A DNA stretch of 6,160 nt, from assembly GCA_964543855.1 (NCBI GenBank), contig CAZJAD010000117.1, forward strand, positions 1 through 6,160, given 5' to 3'. Of the stretch, positions 1-5,190 are shown piece after piece. The notes under the pieces were generated by a model. It had not been told where the DNA came from and made no database searches. It worked only from the letters and a program-made list of their open reading frames with translations. The position numbers and the translations under genes are program-made. This stretch comes from CAZJAD01 sp964543855 (lineage in GTDB: Bacteria; Electryoneota; RPQS01; DYHQ01). How positions within the stretch are numbered: position 1 is the first letter of the stretch; each line of letters opens with the position of its first letter.

Positions 1-278
1 GGATTGCGGTGCCTGCTGAATATACTCTTCACCAGAACTGGCCGAATCCGTTCAACCCGGTGACGGAGATTGTCTATGATTTGCCGAAGGGGGGAAGCAT
101 TTCGCTGCGCGTGTTCGATCTTTTGGGGCGTGAGGTGACCACGCTCGTGGATGGGAATATTGGCGCGGGATCTCATCGGGTGATGTTTGACGGGAGTGGT
201 TTGGCGTCGGGGATTTATTTCTATCGCCTGCAGGCGGGGGATTTCGTTGCGGCGAAGAAGATGGTGCTGCTGAAGTAG
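1..278 (+). CDS. C-terminal T9SS type A sorting domain of a secreted protein (5'-partial)
   Basis: The reading frame is already open at the left edge (codon boundary at base 3) and stops at 276-278, so only the last 90 or so residues are visible. They form a complete type A sorting domain. The motif NWPNPFNP lies at 36-59, followed by alternating hydrophobic strands, a VFDLLGREV turn, the segment SGLASGIYFYRL and the basic end AAKKMVLLK. In known T9SS organisms this domain directs a protein through the outer membrane and is cleaved and exchanged for a surface anchor. The GTG at 9 is an internal valine rather than a start, because the domain is normally the tail of a larger protein and the frame continues upstream. 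The catalytic or binding part lies outside the window, so the function of the cargo is unknown. A strong hairpin follows 4 nt after the stop and probably ends the transcript. Confidence 0.9.
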   Translation, partial: IAVPAEYTLHQNWPNPFNPVTEIVYDLPKGGSISLRVFDLLGREVTTLVDGNIGAGSHRVMFDGSGLASGIYFYRLQAGDFVAAKKMVLLK

Positions 279-282
279 ATTT

Positions 283-308
283 CGCGCGGGGTGAGGGCAC
301 CCCGCGCG
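283..308 (+). terminator. Perfect 11-bp GC hairpin after the first gene, terminator-like
   Basis: The left arm 283-293 (CGCGCGGGGTG) and right arm 298-308 (CACCCCGCGCG) are exact reverse complements around the loop AGGG. The hairpin starts 4 nt after the stop codon at 276-278. No T-run follows, so it is not a textbook intrinsic terminator. It may still halt polymerase or protect the 3' end of the mRNA. Its position makes an end-of-gene role more likely than a regulatory role for the lipoprotein gene, which begins 168 nt later. Confidence 0.55.
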
Positions 309-316
309 GCGACAGG

Positions 317-396
317 TTCCGGCCGGGTTGATCCCCGCTTTCGCGGGGACGGCTCGGCGGGAGAGAATCGCGACCGGAGGTCGCGGGTAGTAGCGG
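317..396 (+). repeat. Intergenic palindromic repeat, copy 1 (long variant)
   Basis: This is the first of three copies of a repeat confined to the spaces between genes. It has block A, TTCCGGCCGGGTTG (317-330), then a 21-nt variable part, block B GCTCGGCG (352-359), and a 25-nt block C (369-393) that is identical in all copies. Block C folds into a hairpin with arms CGCGACC (369-375) and GGTCGCG (379-385) and loop GGA, followed by the tail GGTAGTAG. The variable part is 13 nt longer than in the other copies and contains its own hairpin, arms 332-338 and 343-349 (TCCCCGC/GCGGGGA, loop TTTC). I see no protein-coding signal here; short ORFs crossing it are incidental. Confidence 0.85.
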
Positions 397-464
397 TGAT
401 TCTGTCTGGTGAGGTTATTGAACGGGGCGCGGCGGAGAAATGTCAGGCACTGAGCGGACTTGTG

Positions 465-470
465 AGGAGG
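465..470 (+). promoter_or_regulatory. Ribosome binding site of the lipoprotein gene
   Basis: AGGAGG lies 5 nt upstream of the ATG at 476. It decides the start: the in-frame ATG 12 codons upstream has no comparable site and would place a charged stretch in front of the signal peptide. Confidence 0.85.
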
Positions 471-475
471 GGCAG

Positions 476-889
476 ATGAAGAAACTAATCTGGCTTGTTC
501 CACTGATAATATTGTTTGTGGGGTGTGCGTCGAATGTGCGGTTTATCAAGACGGACGAGTCGTACACGCCAAGCGCGAAACCGGCGAACACCGAAATCGT
601 TTTTCGGCACGACCGGATCACGCGGCCTCATCGAGTCATCGGCGTGATTGAAGCGGAATTGGGCCGGAGAGCCCGGCGGCCGGAACTTGACGCGCTCATC
701 ATCAAGAAGGCGCGCAAGATCGGAGCGGACGGCGTGATGCTGGTCGAATACGATGTCGACCGCGATGTCTATCTGGAAACACACCACGCCGTCGTCGGGC
801 GAGGGCCGTGGCGACGACATGTGGTCGGAACGCGTCCGCGCGTGGAGGTCAAGAAGTTCGCCACGGGGATTGCGGTGGTGTTCGAGTAG
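476..889 (+). CDS. Small lipoprotein with a possible YbjQ/RcsF-like fold
   Basis: A 137-residue protein. Residues 1-16 form a lipoprotein signal peptide (basic KK, then a hydrophobic stretch) ending in the lipobox FVGC with Cys17. The residues after Cys are Ala-Ser, so by the E. coli rule it would go to the outer membrane; whether that rule holds here is unknown. The mature part contains VIGVIEAELG (54-63), then a helix with LIIKKARKIGADGVMLVEYD (75-94), and ends in ATGIAVVFE. The pattern of a Gly-Val strand, a helix with K-A-x-x-x-G-A-D-x-V and a final strand recalls the YbjQ/DUF74 and RcsF-type small domains. I base this on pattern only. A basic Gly/Arg/His segment (residues 103-121) interrupts the last strands and looks like a loop. 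The start is set by AGGAGG 5 nt upstream. The gene stands alone, with repeat copies on both sides, so it is probably its own transcription unit. The true function is unknown. Confidence 0.8.
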   Translation: MKKLIWLVPLIILFVGCASNVRFIKTDESYTPSAKPANTEIVFRHDRITRPHRVIGVIEAELGRRARRPELDALIIKKARKIGADGVMLVEYDVDRDVYLETHHAVVGRGPWRRHVVGTRPRVEVKKFATGIAVVFE

Positions 890-905
890 GGATTTGTTTA
901 GGACT

Positions 906-978
906 ATTCCGGCCGGGTTGCGAACCCGGCTCGGCGTGAAGGATCGCGACCGGAGGTCGCGGGTAGTAGCGGGGGGAG
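906..978 (+). repeat. Intergenic palindromic repeat, copy 2
   Basis: This copy begins 16 nt after the lipoprotein stop. Block A is at 907-920, block B at 929-936 and the invariant block C at 945-969, followed by a short G-run. Block A and the variable part form a perfect 8-bp hairpin, GCCGGGTT (912-919) and AACCCGGC (923-930) with loop GCG. Block C forms the second hairpin, 945-951 with 955-961. The first hairpin could act as a 3'-end structure for the lipoprotein transcript. Copy 3 follows directly with a period of 73 nt. Confidence 0.9.
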
Positions 979-1046
979 ATTCCGGCCGGGTTGGGGACCC
1001 CGCTCGGCGAGAAAGAACCGCGACCGGAGGTCGCGGGTAGTAGGGG
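979..1046 (+). repeat. Intergenic palindromic repeat, copy 3, abutting the propeller gene
   Basis: Block A is at 980-993, block B at 1002-1009 and block C at 1019-1043. The first hairpin of copy 2 is lost, because the bases between A and B differ. The second hairpin is longer by a Watson-Crick pair: C1018 pairs with G1036, where copies 1 and 2 have a T that could form only a U-G wobble in RNA. The stem is therefore 8 bp (1018-1025 with 1029-1036, loop GGA). The copy ends in GTAGTAGGGG immediately before the ATG at 1047, so any ribosome binding site of the next gene must lie within or directly after the repeat. Confidence 0.9.
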
Positions 1047-3389
1047 ATGAAGAGACGAATGAGAAAGACTGCCGGAGTTGTGCTTGCATTGGTGGGTTTC
1101 GCGCCGATTCTGTTGGCGCAGCCGTTCCAGTGGGAGACTTTCACCTCGACTTCCGATGTGCTCGACATCGAGAGTGTCAACGGGCATTTGTGGGCCGCGA
1201 CAACCGGCGGACTCATTCACTTCGACCCGCAAACCGGGATGTTTGATGTGTACACGAACACCCGCGGGTTGTCGACGAATCGCTGCGTGGCTGTCGGCGC
1301 TGATTCCCGAGGCGGAATATGGGTGGGGCTGGAAGACCGCCGGTTGAACCGCCTTGATCCTGAAACGGGCCGCGTCGATGTGCTCTCCGACCTGCAAGGG
1401 GATGTCTACGCCATTACGGACCTTGTCCCGTGGGAAGACTATATTTTCGTTGCCACGGATGTTGGAGCTTACCGCTTGGCTTACTACGAAACCGTGAATG
1501 GTTTCCGTGTTCAGGAGAGCTACAGCAAACTTGGCGGACTCTCGCCGCGAACGGAAGTGCGGCGATTGGCGGTGGCGGATGGCTACCTTTGGGCAGCGAC
1601 CGCTTTTGGACTCGCGCGCGCCGATCTTGCTCTGCCGACGCTTGTCCCGCCGAGTGCCTGGGAGAATATCGACGAATCGGACGGCTTGCCCGATGCCGAT
1701 GTGCGAGCGATTCTTGCTGCACCCGACGGTGGCCTGTGGATTGGCATGTCGGTCGGTCTTGTCCTGTGGCGGGATGGCAGTTTTGGCGCGGTCAGGGATT
1801 TTGGGACTGTGGTTGATTTTGGCAATGTGAACGACACGGTCTATATCGCAACATCGAACCGAACTTACTGGTATGATCCCGCTTTCGGCTGGCGCTATGC
1901 GACCGACCCGACGACTCTTGATGTTCGGCGCCTCGCGGGGGCTCCGAGCGGCGAGAATGGCCAGGTTCTGTGGGCGGCGGTGGCTCACAGCGAGGATCGG
2001 AGCGGCGGCATTGCCGCGCTTCTTGGCGAGGAATGGACGGAGCCTCTTCGAGCCGAGGGGCCGGCGGGCAACGACATTTCGGCGCTCGCGGTTGGCCCGG
2101 ATGGGCGCCTGTGGGTGGGTGGCAAAGGTGAGCGCGGCGGTGTTTCGACCTACGCCAATGGGGATTGGACGAACTACGCCCAGTCGGAGACCTATCCGCA
2201 GCCGTTCTTCAATGGGGATGTGCGCGGCTTCGTGTTCGATGATTTTGGAGGGACCTGGGTGGCCACGCACGGCAAGGGTTTGGGGTGGTTTCGAGGTGAT
2301 TCGATCCAAATCTTCAATTCGCATGACTCAACCGGAGCGCGCCTGGCGGGCATTCCGAGCGACACGAGCTTCTGCCTTATCGATGGCATCGCGCGAGACG
2401 CAGGCGGGAATCTGTGGCTGACGAATCGGCTTTCCCACCGAGACCGACCACTCCTGCGTATTGCCCGCGAATGGATTGCGGCGGGCGGCTCCGAGGCGCC
2501 GTGGATGGCGTACAAGAATCCCAGTATGCAGACACCGACGGAAGTGGAGAAGCTCGTCATCGATGCTTTCGACCGCAAATGGCTGGGGGCCTCGCGCGAC
2601 GGTCGCGGCACGCACATTCTCAATGACCGCGGCACTCCCCTTGATACGGTCGGCGACCTTTGGTCGTTCATTGTTCCGGATGACTACGCCGATCCGACGC
2701 TCTGCTTCGACGATATCGACGCGGAAACGAAATGCTGGGCGCTGGATGGGCAGGGATACCTGTGGGTGGGAACGGTCAACGGCGTCTATTACACCTCGAC
2801 CGGGATTCCCTGGGATTTTCAGTATCTGCAATTCTCTTGCCTGTATCCGGGGCCGCTGGGAACTCAGGTGTTAGCGATTCATGTGGATGCGGAAGACAAC
2901 AAATGGTTCGGAACGGACGGCGGGGTTTCGGTGCTGGACAGGGATTTCAACTGGATTCATTACTTCCGCACGGCAGACGATGTTCAGTATCCTTCGGGAC
3001 TGATTTCGAATGATGTGACAGCGATTACTTCGAATCCCACAACGGGGGAAGTGTGGATCGGAACGCCGGATGGGCTTTCGCGACTCAAGACGCCTTACCA
3101 GCAAACGGGTGGCGACCTCGGCGATGTGGAGCCTTACCCGAATCCTTTTCGGCCGGGTGAGCAGCGGATGTATTTGCAGGACAGGGGTGTTTTCGACGGG
3201 CTGAAAATCTATACGCTCACAGGCCGGTTGGTGCGCAGCCTCACCTGGCGGGAGATGATCACGCCGGGCATTGGCTGGGACGGGCGTAACAACGACGGCG
3301 AGCTGGTTTCGAGCGGCGTCTACATTCTCGTTACCTATACGCATGACGGCAAATCCGCACGGGGGAAGATAGCGGTTTTGGGTCAGTAG
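1047..3389 (+). CDS. Exported beta-propeller protein with FlgD/CTD-like C-terminus, PorZ-like T9SS component candidate
   Basis: A 780-residue protein. Residues 1-24 form a Sec signal peptide (MKRRMRK, hydrophobic core, likely cut after ILLA). The body carries about 13 blade motifs of the two-component-regulator propeller type: LWAATTGGL (48), IWVGLEDRRL (91), IFVATDVG (133), LWAATAFGL (181), LWIGMSVGL (230), LWAAVAHS (308), LWVGGKG (355), TWVATHGKGL (403), LWLTNRL (456), KWLGASRDG (511), LWVGTVNGV (572), KWFGTDGGV (619) and VWIGTPDGL (669). This fits two propellers of six or seven blades. Residues 697-780 form a beta-sandwich with YPNPFRP (697-703) and the FlgD-like WDGRNNDGELVSSGVY. Signal peptide, two propellers, a CTD-like end and the length all match PorZ of Porphyromonas (about 776 residues, from memory), which sits at the surface and works with the sortase PorU. 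There is no transmembrane or kinase part, so it is not a hybrid sensor. A plain propeller cargo remains possible. The start is uncertain: ATG 1047 has no spaced ribosome site, while ATG 1059 lies 12 nt after GGGG and keeps the signal peptide. Confidence 0.9.
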   Translation: MKRRMRKTAGVVLALVGFAPILLAQPFQWETFTSTSDVLDIESVNGHLWAATTGGLIHFDPQTGMFDVYTNTRGLSTNRCVAVGADSRGGIWVGLEDRRLNRLDPETGRVDVLSDLQGDVYAITDLVPWEDYIFVATDVGAYRLAYYETVNGFRVQESYSKLGGLSPRTEVRRLAVADGYLWAATAFGLARADLALPTLVPPSAWENIDESDGLPDADVRAILAAPDGGLWIGMSVGLVLWRDGSFGAVRDFGTVVDFGNVNDTVYIATSNRTYWYDPAFGWRYATDPTTLDVRRLAGAPSGENGQVLWAAVAHSEDRSGGIAALLGEEWTEPLRAEGPAGNDISALAVGPDGRLWVGGKGERGGVSTYANGDWTNYAQSETYPQPFFNGDVRGFVFDDFGGTWVATHGKGLGWFRGDSIQIFNSHDSTGARLAGIPSDTSFCLIDGIARDAGGNLWLTNRLSHRDRPLLRIAREWIAAGGSEAPWMAYKNPSMQTPTEVEKLVIDAFDRKWLGASRDGRGTHILNDRGTPLDTVGDLWSFIVPDDYADPTLCFDDIDAETKCWALDGQGYLWVGTVNGVYYTSTGIPWDFQYLQFSCLYPGPLGTQVLAIHVDAEDNKWFGTDGGVSVLDRDFNWIHYFRTADDVQYPSGLISNDVTAITSNPTTGEVWIGTPDGLSRLKTPYQQTGGDLGDVEPYPNPFRPGEQRMYLQDRGVFDGLKIYTLTGRLVRSLTWREMITPGIGWDGRNNDGELVSSGVYILVTYTHDGKSARGKIAVLGQ

Positions 3390-3392
3390 AGG
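3388..3392 (+). promoter_or_regulatory. Ribosome binding site of recN overlapping the upstream stop codon
   Basis: AGAGG begins inside the TAG stop of the propeller gene (3387-3389) and ends 6 nt before the recN ATG at 3399. The overlap suggests that recN is translated by ribosomes finishing the upstream gene (translational coupling). Confidence 0.55.
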
Positions 3393-3398
3393 CGGCGC

Positions 3399-5087
3399 AT
3401 GCTGCGCAGATTCCTCATTCAGGATTACATCCTCATTGAGCGGGCGGAGTTCGGGCCCGGAGAAGGGCTTTGCGTTTTCACCGGCGAAACCGGAGCGGGC
3501 AAGTCGATGGTGCTGGGAGCGCTGGCAGTGCTGGTGGGCGAGAAGTTTCCCACAGGCCCCGTCCGGCCCGGAGCGAGAAAAGCCATTATCGAGGGCGAAT
3601 TCGATTTTGCGCGCGGCAGCGAAATCCTCGCTCAAAGCGACATCGAAGACTCGGGCGGCACCGTGCTGTTGCGCCGTGAAGTGGCCGAGGGTGGTCGGGC
3701 GCGCTGTTTCGTGAACGATCAGCCGGTGGCGCTGGAGATTCTGCAGGCGGTGGGGGAGCATCTCGTGGACCTCCACGGGCAGCACGAGCAGCAGGCGCTC
3801 TTGAAGCGTGCGCGACATCTGGATTTCTTCGATGCCTACGCCGATACACTTGCTCTGAGGTCGGAAGTTGCGTATCTTTATAGAGAGCACAACCGACGGC
3901 GCGTGCATCTGGGCGAGCTGGAGCGTCTCCAGGAAGAGCATCGTCAGCGCGAAGGACTTCTGCGCTTCCAACTCGAGGAGATCGACCGGCTGAGACTGCG
4001 CGAGGGTGAGGAGGACGAGCTGGAGAGCGAACTGAGGCGACTCGAAGGAGCCGAGCAGCTCGCTGAAATCACTCATGCGGCATGGCAAGCGTTGTCGGAT
4101 GGCGAACCGGCGGCGCAGAGCTTGTTGCGGCGGGCGCGCGAGGTGCTTTCGAGCGGGCAGAAGATTGACCCGGAGCTGCGCCGGCTGGCCGAGGAGATTG
4201 CGGCGGCGGAAGCACAGATTGCCGAACTGGGCAAACTCGCCCGTGACCGGCACCTTGGAGTGACTTTCGACCCGGAACGGCTGGAGGTTCTGCGGGAAAG
4301 ACGCAGCGCACTGGCGGGCCTGATGCGCAAGTACGGGCTGTCGGCCGCTGAGCTTCTGCGAAAGGCGGATGAGTGGCGGCAGGCTCTCTCCGATACGGAT
4401 GCGCTCGAAGCGGACCTCGCTCGCGCTCGCAGTGAGGTCAAGGAAGCCGAGGTCGCCCTCCGCGCGAAAGCGACGGACCTGTCAGAGAAGCGGCTCAAGA
4501 AAAAAGACGCCTTCGAGCGGGATGTTCGCAAGCACCTGACGACGCTGGGGCTCAGTGGAGCCCGTTTCGAAGTGAGCTGGGAGACTGCCGAGAGCCGGCA
4601 GGTCGACACGATGAGTGCCAAGGGATACGACAAGGTCGAGTTCCTCTTCTCGGCGGATCCAGGTCGAGAAGCGAGGCCGCTGGTTGATGTGGCGTCGGGC
4701 GGTGAGGCTTCGCGAATCATGCTGGCTTTGAAGCGGGTGTTTGCGGGCAAGCTGGAACCGATGACGCTCGTTTTCGACGAGATTGACATCGGGATTTCGG
4801 GGCGCATGGCCGAGCGCGTGGGAGATGCGCTGCTCGAATTGGCCGGTCGCCATCAGGTGCTCGCGATTACGCATTTGCCTCAGATTGCCAGTCGCGGGCA
4901 CACGCACTTCGCTATTGTCAAGCGCGTTTCCGACGGTGAAACCGTGACCGAGGTGCAGCAACTGGCTGCTCCGGAACGCGTACAGGAGCTGGCGCTGCTT
5001 CTTGGGGGTACGAAAGTGACGCCGAAGGTTGTCGCGACGGCTCAGGAATTGCTGCGGCGCGGGCAAGAGGCTCACCCAAGTGCTTGA
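3399..5087 (+). CDS. recN: DNA repair protein RecN
   Basis: A 562-residue SMC-like ATPase that acts in the cytoplasm in recombinational repair of double-strand breaks, holding DNA ends near RecA; the length is normal for the family. The N-terminal head starts MLRRFLIQDYILIERAEF and has Walker A GETGAGKS (29-36) followed by the RecN-typical DLHGQHEQQ (124-132). Residues about 155-230 and 260-390 are rich in Glu, Arg and Leu heptads and form the two coiled-coil arms; RRSALAGLMRKYG (301-313) is a family signature between them. The C-terminal head has the ABC signature SGGE (433-436), Walker B LVFDE (457-461) with Glu461 as the catalytic base, and the switch histidine His492 in AITHLPQIAS (489-498). 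All ATPase residues are intact. It starts 9 nt after the propeller gene and is probably cotranscribed with it. No LexA-type operator is visible directly upstream, where there is no room for a separate promoter outside the propeller gene. Confidence 0.97.
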   Translation: MLRRFLIQDYILIERAEFGPGEGLCVFTGETGAGKSMVLGALAVLVGEKFPTGPVRPGARKAIIEGEFDFARGSEILAQSDIEDSGGTVLLRREVAEGGRARCFVNDQPVALEILQAVGEHLVDLHGQHEQQALLKRARHLDFFDAYADTLALRSEVAYLYREHNRRRVHLGELERLQEEHRQREGLLRFQLEEIDRLRLREGEEDELESELRRLEGAEQLAEITHAAWQALSDGEPAAQSLLRRAREVLSSGQKIDPELRRLAEEIAAAEAQIAELGKLARDRHLGVTFDPERLEVLRERRSALAGLMRKYGLSAAELLRKADEWRQALSDTDALEADLARARSEVKEAEVALRAKATDLSEKRLKKKDAFERDVRKHLTTLGLSGARFEVSWETAESRQVDTMSAKGYDKVEFLFSADPGREARPLVDVASGGEASRIMLALKRVFAGKLEPMTLVFDEIDIGISGRMAERVGDALLELAGRHQVLAITHLPQIASRGHTHFAIVKRVSDGETVTEVQQLAAPERVQELALLLGGTKVTPKVVATAQELLRRGQEAHPSA

Positions 5088-5142
5088 GCCAAGTTGCCCG
5101 CACGGTTTGTGGCAACAAACAACAGTAACATTATAGAGAACA

Positions 5143-5161
5143 TCCCGCGCATCTCGCGGGA
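5143..5161 (+). promoter_or_regulatory. 7-bp hairpin in the leader of the last gene
   Basis: TCCCGCG (5143-5149) and CGCGGGA (5155-5161) are exact reverse complements with loop CATCT. The hairpin ends 14 nt before the ribosome binding site at 5176-5183. With no T-run after it, it is more likely a 5' stabilising element or translational modulator than a terminator. Confidence 0.4.
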
Positions 5162-5175
5162 CATAACTGGGGAAA

Positions 5176-5183
5176 AAGGAGAG
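5176..5183 (+). promoter_or_regulatory. Ribosome binding site of the last secreted-protein gene
   Basis: AAGGAGAG lies 7 nt upstream of the ATG at 5191, a strong and well-spaced site that fixes the start of this gene and puts the signal peptide at the very N-terminus. Confidence 0.8.
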
Positions 5184-5190
5184 AGTGATC

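Larger units (their letters stand above)
5088..5190 (+). other. Leader between recN and the last secreted-protein gene, with hairpins and a weak promoter candidate
   Basis: This 103-nt gap is poorer in G+C than recN. Two inverted repeats are visible. GTTGCC (5093-5098) pairs with GGCAAC (5111-5116) across a 12-nt loop just after the recN stop and lacks a T-run. The second hairpin is listed separately. An AT-rich stretch contains TATAGA (5132-5137), a possible -10 box, with TTGTGG (5107-5112) 19 nt before it as a poor -35. The spacing is long and the match weak, so I treat the promoter as tentative. A new transcript starting near 5140-5145 would carry the second hairpin at its 5' end. Confidence 0.35.

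Noticed and set aside
440..475. Upstream in-frame start for the lipoprotein
   Set aside because: The ATG 12 codons upstream lacks a ribosome site and would bury the signal peptide behind charged residues; AGGAGG at 465-470 points to the ATG at 476.
317..1046. CRISPR array
   Set aside because: Only three repeat units, two of them adjacent with no spacer between full units, internal variation inside the unit and a gene between copies 1 and 2; no cas genes.
485..1216. Minus-strand frame of 243 codons across the lipoprotein gene and the repeats
   Set aside because: No ribosome site or domain; the open stretch comes from stop-poor GC-rich repeat sequence and antisense of a well-supported lipoprotein.
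849..2324. Long open frame on the minus strand (491 codons)
   Set aside because: It lies antisense to the propeller gene, whose translation shows a signal peptide, regular blade motifs and a CTD. The minus-strand product has no recognisable domain and crosses the repeats, where it reads low-complexity YYPRPPVAI-type text.
1047..3389. Hybrid two-component sensor
   Set aside because: The blade motifs are those named after such sensors, but there is no transmembrane segment, histidine kinase or response regulator part; the protein ends in a CTD-like sandwich.
2871..4253. Long open frame on the minus strand (460 codons)
   Set aside because: It overlaps both the end of the propeller gene and the conserved N-terminal half of recN; open antisense frames are expected in GC-rich coding sequence.
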